Translations under genes and position numbers: made by a program
Shown here: in pieces, positions 1-6,015 of the stretch
Layout of the letters: every line of letters begins with the position of its first letter
How positions within the stretch are numbered: the stretch's first letter is position 1
The notes under the pieces: generated by a model
Told to the model about the DNA's origin: nothing
Databases searched by the model: none
The model's input: only the letters and a program-made list of their open reading frames with translations
NCBI GenBank assembly: GCA_017958245.1
Contig: JAGDDC010000121.1
Span: 1 to 13,397, forward strand
Origin: Lachnospiraceae bacterium
GTDB lineage: Bacteria > Bacillota_A > Clostridia > Lachnospirales > Lachnospiraceae
Direction: 5' to 3'
Length of the DNA stretch: 13,397 nt

Positions 1-87
1 AACTGCGATATAATCGTGGATCCCAGGCGGTAGCCAAAGCAGAACAAAAAAGGGTGTAACGTAAGAGACAGAAAAGAGAAACAGGAC

Positions 88-1440
88 ATGCGAAAGAAAG
101 ATATGTACATCAGCTACAGGAAGAATGTACGTCGCTCGGGGCTGACGATAGCGATATACATTGTCTGTGTGGCGCTCATAGCCGCGGGTTTGGGCTTCGG
201 AGTCTACTTCGGCATAAAGTATTTTGAAAACAGGAACAACCCCGTTCAGGTGGGTGAGGAGGAGACGCCGCCCGAACAGGGGCCGGAGGCCGCAAGTGGC
301 GCGGCCGTCACCGCAGCTCTCACGGAGGAGGGAGTGACGCAGGCCGGGCCTTTTGGCATGTGGTATGCCAACTCTGATGATGCGGAGCCGGACCTCTCGC
401 CGTTTGAGCCCGAGGTATGGATGGCAGATTTTGACGACAAGAGAGAGCGGATCGATTCAAAGGGTATATATGTCTCACCCGCATTTGCGGAGAGAAACAT
501 GAGCAAGGCGATAGATCTGGTCGACAGAACGGAGCTCAACACGATCGTCCTGGACATAAAGACAGACAAGGGGATCATCACATTTGACATGGACTATGAC
601 GAGGCGAAGGCGATCGGAGCGACCACGCGCGTGATCGCGGACATCGACGGACTCGTAAAGACCTGCAAGGAGCACGGGATCTACCTGATAGGGCGTATCG
701 TGTCTCTGATGGATCCCAAACTGGCTGAGGAGAGGCCGGAGCTCGCGCTGAAGACCAAGAGCGGCACGATCTTCAGGGACAGGAGCGGGGCAGCGTGGGT
801 CAACCCCTACAAGAAGGAAGTCTGGGATTACCTCGAGCAGGTGGCGGTAAAGACCGCGGAGGCAGGCTTCAACGAGATCAATTTCGATTATATAAGGTTC
901 TCTTCCGAGGGCGGCATGAAGGACGTCGACTTTGGCGAGGATGTCGAGGAGATGTCGAGGATCGATGTCATAACCGCCGGTATCAAGAGGATGTGCGAGA
1001 CCTTGAAGCCCATGGGTGTCTTCGTCTCGTGCGACGTGTACGGCGCGATCATCAGCAGTCAGCTCGACGCGAAGATCGTAGGCCAGAGTTACAGGCAAAT
1101 GGCCAGCTATCTCGACTACATTTGCCCGATGGTCTACCCTTCACACTACGGTGACGGTTACTACAACCTGGATCACCCGGATCTCCATCCCTACGAGCTG
1201 GTTTCGGGCGCGATGGGCGACTCGAAAAAGGTGCTCTCGACTATGCCTACGGATGAGAACAAGGCACAGGTCAGGCCGTGGCTGCAGGATTTCACGGCGT
1301 CGTGGCTCAGATACCACAAGGAGTACGGGAAGAACGAGGTCCTTGACCAGAAGAAGGCAGTGTACGAGTCGGGTTACACGGGGTGGCTTTTGTGGAACGC
1401 CGCCTGCGACTACTCGGAGGGCGCTCTTACGGGCGACTGA
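88..1440 (+). CDS. Membrane-anchored DUF4015 family glycoside-hydrolase-like protein
   Basis: This 450-residue protein has a basic N-terminus, one hydrophobic segment at about residues 18-42, and a low-complexity Glu/Pro/Ala linker to about 120, so the rest should lie outside the membrane. Residues 126-440 look like the putative glycoside hydrolase (DUF4015) TIM barrel: GIYVSPAF (126-133), LDIKTDKG (155-162), WVNPYKKEVWDY (237-248), INFDYIRFSSEG (264-275), ICPMVYP (345-351), RPWLQDF (396-402) and GWLLWNA (432-438). Asp267 in the FDYIRF strand is a candidate catalytic or substrate-binding acid. The substrate is not known for the family; a cell-wall or exopolysaccharide glycan is only a guess. 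The ribosome binding site before ATG 88 is weak, and ATG 103 is an alternative start that would keep the anchor. It lies 118 bp upstream of the hydantoinase gene, with no obvious functional link. Confidence 0.82.
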   Translation: MRKKDMYISYRKNVRRSGLTIAIYIVCVALIAAGLGFGVYFGIKYFENRNNPVQVGEEETPPEQGPEAASGAAVTAALTEEGVTQAGPFGMWYANSDDAEPDLSPFEPEVWMADFDDKRERIDSKGIYVSPAFAERNMSKAIDLVDRTELNTIVLDIKTDKGIITFDMDYDEAKAIGATTRVIADIDGLVKTCKEHGIYLIGRIVSLMDPKLAEERPELALKTKSGTIFRDRSGAAWVNPYKKEVWDYLEQVAVKTAEAGFNEINFDYIRFSSEGGMKDVDFGEDVEEMSRIDVITAGIKRMCETLKPMGVFVSCDVYGAIISSQLDAKIVGQSYRQMASYLDYICPMVYPSHYGDGYYNLDHPDLHPYELVSGAMGDSKKVLSTMPTDENKAQVRPWLQDFTASWLRYHKEYGKNEVLDQKKAVYESGYTGWLLWNAACDYSEGALTGD

Positions 1441-1544
1441 GAATTTGCGGGAAAGGCGGCTGACACGCCTTAAGATGGCTCGCGAAGTCCGGGCATCTGA
1501 CCTGCAGGCCGGGCCCGCGCACCGCGGAATATAAGGTTTACGAG

Positions 1545-1552
1545 AAGGAGGG
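1545..1552 (+). promoter_or_regulatory. Ribosome binding site supporting the GTG start of the hydantoinase gene
   Basis: AAGGAGGG ends 6 nt before the GTG at 1559. No ATG competes nearby, and the protein from this GTG begins at the usual N-terminal beta-strand of hydantoinases, so it decides the start. Confidence 0.8.
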
Positions 1553-1558
1553 GTTTAC

Positions 1559-2950
1559 GTGGAAGAATTGTTGATCAAGAACGGCTATGTCATCAATGCG
1601 CATTCGTCGGTGCGGGCAGATGTGCTCGTGTCGGGAAGCAAGATCGCTGCGGTCGGAACGAAGCTCAAGGGCAGCACTCCGGGCACGAAGGTGATCGACG
1701 CGACCGGGCTGTACGTGCTCCCCGGAGCGATCGACGCGCACACGCATCTTGAGATGGAAATGATGGGCGGCAAGACTTTCTCCGCCGACAGCTACGAGTC
1801 GGGGACCATGGCGGCCGCGTGCGGCGGTACCACCACAGTTTTTGACTATACTCTGCAGGAAAAGGGCGGCAGCATACTCGGGATGATCAAGGACAGGCAA
1901 GCCCTGTGCGATCCCCAGGCCTGCGTGGATTACTGCTTCCACGGCGGGATCAGCGACGTGAACGACGAGTCGCTTGAGGAGATGGCAGATACCGTCAGAT
2001 ACGGTGTTCCGAGCTTCAAGACCTATATGGTCTACGATTTCGGTCTCGGAGACGCAGACCTCATAAGAGTACTCAAGAGATCGAAGGAGGTCGGCGGCCT
2101 CATAACCGTGCATGCGGAGAACAGAGGCATGATCGACGTGAAGGTCGCGGATTTCAAGAAGCAGGCAAAGCTCGATCCCTACCACCATTACCTCTCGAGG
2201 CCCGAGGAATGCGAGGAGGAGGCGGATTTCCGCATCATGCTCCTTGCGAAGGAAGTCGGCGCGCCTCTATATATAGTTCATCTCGCAAATGCGGGAGGAG
2301 TCGAACTCTACAGAAGGATGAGGGCGGGCGGATACCCCATTTTTGCGGAGACATGTCCGCAGTACCTGAATTTCACTTCCGACGTATACAAGAGGGATGA
2401 CGCGGTGAAGTTCATCTGCTCGCCGCCGATCAAGGGAAAGAAGAGTCAGGCGGCTCTCTGGGAGGCCATAAAGGACGGGCAGATCACGACGATAGCCACG
2501 GACCACTGTCCTTCACAGCTCTACGAGAAGGAGTGGGGGAAGGACGATTTCACGAAGGCTCCCAACGGCTGCATGGGCATAGAAAACATGTACCCCTATA
2601 TGCTAAGCGAGGCAAATCAGGGCAAGATCACGTTCCAGCGCGCGGTGGAGCTTTGCTCGACAAATGTTGCGAAGGTGTTCGGTCTGGCGCCGAAGAAGGG
2701 TATGATCCAGCCCGGGTCCGACGCGGACATCGTGCTGTACGACCCGAAGAAAGAGTTCACGGTGACTAAAAAGAACATGCATTCAAACGTGGACTATACG
2801 ATCTGGGAAGGCACGAAGCTCAAGGGATACCCCGTGATGACGATGGTGCGCGGCACTGTCGTGTACAAGGACGGAAAGTTCGTGGGCAAGCCCGGTTTCG
2901 GCGAGTTTGTGAAGAGAAAGCCGCTCCATTTTAAAAACAACGTGCTGTAA
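1559..2950 (+). CDS. hydA: D-hydantoinase / dihydropyrimidinase
   Basis: This 463-residue cytosolic zinc amidohydrolase, of normal family length, opens cyclic ureides such as dihydrouracil, dihydrothymine or 5-substituted hydantoins. All signature residues are visible: metal ligands His61 and His63 (DAHTH), the carbamylated Lys154 in SFKTYM with Tyr159 five residues on, His185 (VHAENRG), His241 (IVHLAN), Asp315 (TDHCPS), and substrate-binding Ser288 (CSPP) and Asn336. Spacing follows that of characterised D-hydantoinases, so it should be active. It starts at GTG behind a strong ribosome binding site. The LytTR gene follows after 16 bp, suggesting co-transcription. No dihydropyrimidine dehydrogenase or beta-ureidopropionase is nearby, so the physiological substrate (pyrimidine breakdown, purine-derived ureide or other hydantoin) cannot be fixed. 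Phenylhydantoinase-type members look alike in sequence. Confidence 0.93.
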   Translation: MEELLIKNGYVINAHSSVRADVLVSGSKIAAVGTKLKGSTPGTKVIDATGLYVLPGAIDAHTHLEMEMMGGKTFSADSYESGTMAAACGGTTTVFDYTLQEKGGSILGMIKDRQALCDPQACVDYCFHGGISDVNDESLEEMADTVRYGVPSFKTYMVYDFGLGDADLIRVLKRSKEVGGLITVHAENRGMIDVKVADFKKQAKLDPYHHYLSRPEECEEEADFRIMLLAKEVGAPLYIVHLANAGGVELYRRMRAGGYPIFAETCPQYLNFTSDVYKRDDAVKFICSPPIKGKKSQAALWEAIKDGQITTIATDHCPSQLYEKEWGKDDFTKAPNGCMGIENMYPYMLSEANQGKITFQRAVELCSTNVAKVFGLAPKKGMIQPGSDADIVLYDPKKEFTVTKKNMHSNVDYTIWEGTKLKGYPVMTMVRGTVVYKDGKFVGKPGFGEFVKRKPLHFKNNVL

Positions 2951-2966
2951 GACGCGGAGGGCAGCC

Positions 2967-3416
2967 ATGAAGCTCAGGATCAGACAATCAAAGGGTGCCG
3001 AGCCCGAGGTCGTGGTGACATATGATGAGCTCACGCCGGAGGTGGAGAGAGTGATAGGGTTTTTAAAAGGCAACAGCCTCACTCTCGCGGGCCGCGTCGA
3101 GGATGCGACCGTCAGGTTTCCTGCGCGCGACATACTGTATATCGAGTCGGTCGACGACAGGACATTTGCGTATACATCAGACAGGGTGATCCGGCTCAGT
3201 CAGACACTTGCCTCGCTGACAGAGATTCTGGATGATGTAAGGTTCCTCAGGTGCAGCAAGTCGATGATACTCAACATCGACAAGATCGAAAAGCTAAAGA
3301 GCCTCCCGTCAAACCGGATCGATGCCACGATGAAGGGCGGAGAGCACATCCTCATATCCAGGACCTACGCGTCGGATCTGAGAAGAAGACTTGAGGGAGG
3401 TGGCAGACGTGAATAA
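2967..3416 (+). CDS. LytTR-domain DNA-binding transcriptional regulator
   Basis: This 149-residue protein has a short N-terminal region (about 1-43) and a C-terminal LytTR domain (about 44-142). The domain is marked by ARDILYIESVDDRTFAYT, the RFLRCSKSMILNIDKI block around 92-107, and the closing ILISRTYASDLRRRL helix. It lacks the receiver domain of AgrA-type response regulators, so it is not a classical two-component regulator. A GCGGAGGG ribosome binding site precedes the ATG. The DUF3021 gene overlaps its end by 8 bp, a pairing seen widely in Bacillota. In the streptococcal LytTR regulatory systems (HdrRM, BrsRM) a membrane partner holds the regulator inactive; the same scheme here is inference. 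Its likely target is the promoter upstream of the ABC-2 transporter at 4099, where two 9-bp direct repeats 21 bp apart match the layout of LytTR sites. Confidence 0.9.
   Translation: MKLRIRQSKGAEPEVVVTYDELTPEVERVIGFLKGNSLTLAGRVEDATVRFPARDILYIESVDDRTFAYTSDRVIRLSQTLASLTEILDDVRFLRCSKSMILNIDKIEKLKSLPSNRIDATMKGGEHILISRTYASDLRRRLEGGGRRE
3394..3400 (+). promoter_or_regulatory. Ribosome binding site fixing the DUF3021 gene start
   Basis: AGGGAGG inside the end of the LytTR gene lies 8 nt before GTG 3409. An in-frame TTG at 3391 would add six residues but sits immediately before this site and has no ribosome binding site of its own, so GTG 3409 is preferred. Confidence 0.65.
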
Positions 3417-3909
3417 AAAGACCTCACTTTGGGAAAGATATCTCACACGGGAGATAGGGATCGAATTCAAGGCCTGCCTCTACTTCTTTGCGATACTCGT
3501 CTTTTACTGCATATACAGGCTGGTGAGCGGAGTATCTCAGGCGGATATACTGCATATGGGCGAAATGATCCTGCTGTGCTACGTCCTGGGATACGTCCAG
3601 GTCTATCTCTTCGGCAACTTCGACGAGGCATGGAGGCTCGGAGCGAGGGAGATCGCAGGCCTGTCTGTGTGCACCGTGATCTACACTGCGCTTTCCTACG
3701 TGTTTGAATGGTTTGAAAGAGACGTGCCGTGGACATGCGGATTCTTTGCCTATGTCATTGTACTGTACGTGTGCGTGATCCTCGTATATCGGACGAAGCG
3801 GAGGATAGACGACAAGGAGCTCAACAGGGAACTCGAGCTTTTCAAGGCAAGGCCTGACAGGGATGAGGACGAGGCCGAGGAGGACCTTTCGGAAGAAGAC
3901 CGGGGGTAA
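3409..3909 (+). CDS. DUF3021 family four-helix membrane protein
   Basis: From the GTG at 3409 this is a 166-residue protein with four predicted membrane helices at roughly 20-41, 50-69, 79-100 and 109-128, then a cytoplasmic charged tail ending in an acidic run rich in Asp and Glu (about 149-165). Length, four-helix layout and tandem placement behind a LytTR gene all fit DUF3021. Its gene overlaps the LytTR stop by 8 bp, implying translational coupling and matched dosage. By analogy with membrane partners in streptococcal LytTR systems it may sequester or inhibit the LytTR protein until it senses a membrane or export-related signal. No catalytic motif is visible. The acidic tail is a reasonable contact surface for the basic LytTR domain, but that is conjecture. 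The gene ends 189 bp before the ABC-2 ATPase gene. Confidence 0.85.
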   Translation: MNKKTSLWERYLTREIGIEFKACLYFFAILVFYCIYRLVSGVSQADILHMGEMILLCYVLGYVQVYLFGNFDEAWRLGAREIAGLSVCTVIYTALSYVFEWFERDVPWTCGFFAYVIVLYVCVILVYRTKRRIDDKELNRELELFKARPDRDEDEAEEDLSEEDRG

Positions 3910-3972
3910 AAGCGGCGGTCCTTATATCACACGAAAAGAAACCGTCTGAGGTGTGCAGAGACTTTCTGTGCA

Positions 3973-4002
3973 ACTTACGGTCATATAAGTGCTACTTGCG
4001 GG
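3973..4002 (+). promoter_or_regulatory. Candidate LytTR operator: two 9-bp direct repeats with a 12-bp gap
   Basis: ACTTACGGT (3973-3981) and ACTTGCGGG (3994-4002) match at 7 of 9 positions and repeat with a 21-bp period, two helical turns. This is the arrangement typical of AgrA/ComE/VirR-type LytTR sites. The pair ends 8 bp upstream of the proposed -35 at 4011, the usual place for a LytTR activator. The LytTR gene is the second gene upstream. Binding is inferred from layout, not from a known consensus. Confidence 0.5.
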
Positions 4003-4028
4003 AGCAGCTATTGCTCCCGCTTTGTTTT
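3998..4028 (+). terminator. Rho-independent terminator after the LytTR-DUF3021 genes
   Basis: A perfect 9-bp GC-rich stem (GCGGGAGCA at 3998-4006 with TGCTCCCGC at 4012-4020) has a 5-nt loop and is followed by the T-rich run TTTGTTTT. It should end transcripts of the hydantoinase-LytTR-DUF3021 unit. It also overlaps the promoter proposed for the ABC-2 genes. Confidence 0.8.
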
Positions 4029-4039
4029 GCCTGTATAGT
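4011..4039 (+). promoter_or_regulatory. Candidate sigma-A promoter for the ABC-2 transporter genes
   Basis: TTGCTC (4011-4016) and TATAGT (4034-4039) are separated by 17 bp; transcription would start near 4046, about 53 nt before the ATPase start codon. The -35 lies in the 3' arm of the terminator stem. The poor -35 and good -10 suit an activator-dependent promoter. Confidence 0.5.
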
Positions 4040-4044
4040 CTAAG

Positions 4045-4076
4045 CACAGGCAGGAAGAGTCACAGGCAGTCCTGCC
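4045..4076 (+). repeat. 9-bp direct repeat with overlapping inverted repeat in the ABC-2 leader
   Basis: CACAGGCAG occurs at 4045-4053 and 4061-4069 (16-bp period). GGCAGG (4049-4054) can pair with CCTGCC (4071-4076). It covers the predicted transcription start and early leader, so it could be a second operator or a small mRNA hairpin. Role unknown. Confidence 0.45.
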
Positions 4077-4098
4077 GCACACAAAAAGGAGGAAAGAC

Positions 4099-4968
4099 AT
4101 GGCTAGAGTTATAGAGATAAACGGCCTTACCAAGCGCTACGGCAAGCACCGCGGAGTGGAGGGAGTGTCATTTGATGTTAAGGAGGGTGATGTGTTCGGC
4201 TTCCTCGGACCGAACGGAGCAGGCAAATCGACGACCATCAGGTCGATGCTCGGCTTCCTAAACTACGAGGGCAGCATAAAGATCTTCGGAAAAGACGCGG
4301 TGACGGACCATGTCGAGATCTTAAAGAACATCGGCTATATGCCCTCGGAAGCGATGTTCTACCCCACGATGAAGGTGGGGGAGGTAATCTCCCTGGCAGC
4401 GGACATGAGGGGGATCGACTGCGGGAAGGAGGCCTCGATGCTCTGCGAACGGCTCAAGGTCGACGTGACAAGAAAGATCGGTGAGCTCTCACTCGGAAAC
4501 CGCAAGAAAGTGAGCATTATCTGCGCGATGCAGCACAGGCCGAAGCTCTTTGTCTTCGATGAGCCCACGAGCGGGCTTGACCCTCTCATGCAGAACACCT
4601 TCTTTGAACTCATACAGGAATATGTGGCGGAGGGAGCGACATGCATGCTCTCGACTCATGTACTCTCCGAAGTGAAGAACTACTGCAGGAACGTCGCGAT
4701 CATGAAGGAGGGGCATCTCGTGAGCAGCGGAAGCGTCTCGGAGCTCACCCACACAAACTCCAAGCGTGTCACAGCGGTGATAGACGGCGAAAGGGTGGAC
4801 ATGCTGTACAAGAAAGACATGAATTCCCTGATCGGTGAACTTGCGGGGAAGAACGTGACCGAACTGAACATAACCGACCCGTCCATAGACGAGATATTCA
4901 TGGGCTATTACAACGACGAGCAGGGCGGAGACGAGCTTTCGTCCTCCTGCGGAAAGGACCTGAGATGA
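4099..4968 (+). CDS. ABC-2 type transporter ATP-binding protein
   Basis: This 289-residue cytoplasmic ATPase energises the permease encoded next. Visible motifs are Walker A GPNGAGKST (37-45), an ABC signature variant LSLGN (130-134, Leu in place of the first Gly), Walker B LFVFDEP (150-156), the D-loop SGLDP (158-162) and the switch His187 in STHVLSE. The Q-loop region reads GYMPSE, a variant common in CcmA/YtrB-like exporters of Clostridia. A C-terminal extension after about 215 holds the usual small regulatory domain. AAAAAGGAGG is a strong ribosome binding site before ATG 4099. The gene overlaps the permease gene by ATGA. The substrate is not evident: bacteriocin, peptide antibiotic or lipid export are options common for LytTR-linked transporters. 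Transcription probably starts from the promoter at 4011-4039 under the upstream LytTR/DUF3021 pair. Confidence 0.93.
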   Translation: MARVIEINGLTKRYGKHRGVEGVSFDVKEGDVFGFLGPNGAGKSTTIRSMLGFLNYEGSIKIFGKDAVTDHVEILKNIGYMPSEAMFYPTMKVGEVISLAADMRGIDCGKEASMLCERLKVDVTRKIGELSLGNRKKVSIICAMQHRPKLFVFDEPTSGLDPLMQNTFFELIQEYVAEGATCMLSTHVLSEVKNYCRNVAIMKEGHLVSSGSVSELTHTNSKRVTAVIDGERVDMLYKKDMNSLIGELAGKNVTELNITDPSIDEIFMGYYNDEQGGDELSSSCGKDLR

Positions 4969-5756
4969 GAACACTTTTAAAACATGAACTGAGGCAGAGC
5001 TTTAAGAGTTTTATCATATGGAGTCTGGCGGTCGGGACATTGGGCATGATATGCATCAGCCTGTTTACGAGCATGGCGGAAAACATGGCTTCCCTTGCGG
5101 AAAGCTTTTCGAACATGGGAGCCTTCTCGGACGCATTTGGCATGAGCACTCTTTCAATAGGAACGATAGAGGGGTATTTCGCAACTGAGGTCGGGGCGAT
5201 ACACAGCCTTGGAAGCGCGATGTTTGTAGCGGTCACCGCGACGACGATCCTGTCGAAGGAGGAGGACGGGCACACGGGAGAGTTCCTGTACTCGCTCCCT
5301 ATCTCGAGGACGAAGGCCGTTACGACGAAGCTCATATCGCTCATGGTGCTGATCGTCGGGTTTATGCTTGTCACAGGTCTCCTCTACGTTCTGGGTTTCT
5401 GTGTGATCGTCGAGAGTACAGCAACTGAACTTTTCATCAGATTCATGCTCCTGCAAATGATGATGAATGTCGAGATATGTCTGATATGCACGGCTTTTTC
5501 CGCGTGCATGAAGAGAAACCTGATCGGAGCCGGCCTTGGTATAGCACTTGGCCTGTATCTGTTCGATATCGCGGGGAGAGTCTCTCCGAAGCTTGAGGAC
5601 GTGCTTTTTGCAGGGCCTTTTGGCTACGCAAATGCGACACAGATCCTCTCAGGGAAGAGCGTAAGCGTGGCAGCAGTCGTGGTGGGAGTGTGTGTGATCG
5701 TCGCGGCGGCTTTTTTCACCTACGCGAAATACACGAAAAAGGATATGGCGTCATGA
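4965..5756 (+). CDS. ABC-2 type transporter permease
   Basis: This 263-residue integral membrane protein has six likely helices at about 17-37, 78-95, 124-147, 160-181, 186-203 and 233-253. The amphipathic N-terminus (MRTLLKHELRQSFKS) is typical of ABC-2 permeases, as are the loop KEEDGHTGEFLYSLPISR (98-115), which resembles the coupling segment of NatB/YtrC-like proteins, and the extracytoplasmic region between helices 1 and 2. Its ATG overlaps the ATPase stop (ATGA at 4965-4968), so the two are translationally coupled and probably form a 2+2 complex. The transported substrate cannot be told from sequence. No terminator is visible after its stop, so read-through into the AT-rich leader of the sugar-uptake operon is possible. 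Confidence 0.9.
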   Translation: MRTLLKHELRQSFKSFIIWSLAVGTLGMICISLFTSMAENMASLAESFSNMGAFSDAFGMSTLSIGTIEGYFATEVGAIHSLGSAMFVAVTATTILSKEEDGHTGEFLYSLPISRTKAVTTKLISLMVLIVGFMLVTGLLYVLGFCVIVESTATELFIRFMLLQMMMNVEICLICTAFSACMKRNLIGAGLGIALGLYLFDIAGRVSPKLEDVLFAGPFGYANATQILSGKSVSVAAVVVGVCVIVAAAFFTYAKYTKKDMAS

Positions 5757-5765
5757 TGAAGCACT

Positions 5766-5778
5766 TGTTTAGTAAACA
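5766..5778 (+). promoter_or_regulatory. Palindromic operator TGTTTAGTAAACA (copy 1)
   Basis: Perfect 6-1-6 inverted repeat with a central G, 10 bp after the permease stop. Related copies lie at 5911-5923 and 5943-5955 before the binding-protein gene, which suggests a dedicated regulator and possibly looping over about 145 bp. The regulator family is unknown and no regulator gene is adjacent. Confidence 0.55.
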
Positions 5779-5865
5779 CGGTATCTTTAGATTCTAATAT
5801 AACGCAAAACGGATGTCAACGCAAAAATCGCATAATACAGTCATTCCCCCGCGTATTAGTGAATT

Positions 5866-5895
5866 TTTACAAAGATATAAGTAAAAAATTATTAA
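5866..5895 (+). promoter_or_regulatory. Candidate promoter of the sugar-uptake operon
   Basis: TTTACA (5866-5871) and TATTAA (5890-5895) with an 18-bp spacer, in the most AT-rich part of the window. A start near 5902 would put operator copy 2 just downstream, a position suited to repression. Other weak hexamers occur in this AT-rich DNA, so the exact site is uncertain. Confidence 0.35.
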
Positions 5896-5910
5896 AAAAA
5901 ACAATAGAAT

Positions 5911-5923
5911 TGTTTAGTAAATA
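5911..5923 (+). promoter_or_regulatory. Operator copy 2, TGTTTAGTAAATA
   Basis: Differs from the perfect palindrome at 5766-5778 at one of 13 positions. It lies just downstream of the proposed promoter of the binding-protein gene. Confidence 0.55.
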
Positions 5924-5942
5924 GGTTTACACTTGTTTCGTA

Positions 5943-5955
5943 ATTTTAGTAAACG
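5943..5955 (+). promoter_or_regulatory. Operator copy 3, ATTTTAGTAAACG
   Basis: Matches copy 1 at 10 of 13 positions, with the core TTTAGTAAAC intact. Its centre is 32 bp, about three helical turns, from copy 2. A more degenerate TGTTTCGTAA half-match lies between them at 5934-5943. Confidence 0.4.
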
Positions 5956-5968
5956 GGAGGGGGAAAGT

Positions 5969-5977
5969 ATGCCCTGA
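5969..5977 (+). other. Two-codon mini-ORF (ATG CCC TGA) with a strong ribosome binding site
   Basis: GGGAGGGGG (5955-5963) lies 5 nt before an ATG that is followed by one proline codon and TGA. It sits 38 nt upstream of the binding-protein start codon, inside the proposed leader. It may be a chance match or a ribosome-loading element; no peptide function is proposed. Confidence 0.35.
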
Positions 5978-6015
5978 TCCGTTGCATAACAACCAAAAAG
6001 GGGGATTAAGAAAAA

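Noticed and set aside
1..59. Possible 3' end of an upstream gene (frames closing at TAG 31-33 or TAA 57-59)
   Set aside because: Both short open tails are compatible with coding and neither shows a recognisable motif, so frame and product cannot be chosen.
1453..1471. AAGGCG/CGCCTT hairpin after the DUF4015 gene
   Set aside because: Only a 6-bp stem with no T-run, so it is not convincing as a terminator; no promoter could be fixed in 1441-1558 either.
4842..4850. Another ACTTGCGGG copy, matching the LytTR-like repeat
   Set aside because: It lies alone within the ATPase coding sequence, with no partner repeat at 21 bp and no promoter.
5801..5826. AACGCAAAA repeated at 5801-5809 and 5818-5826
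   Set aside because: A short A-rich repeat in AT-rich intergenic DNA, with no link to a promoter element; chance is likely.
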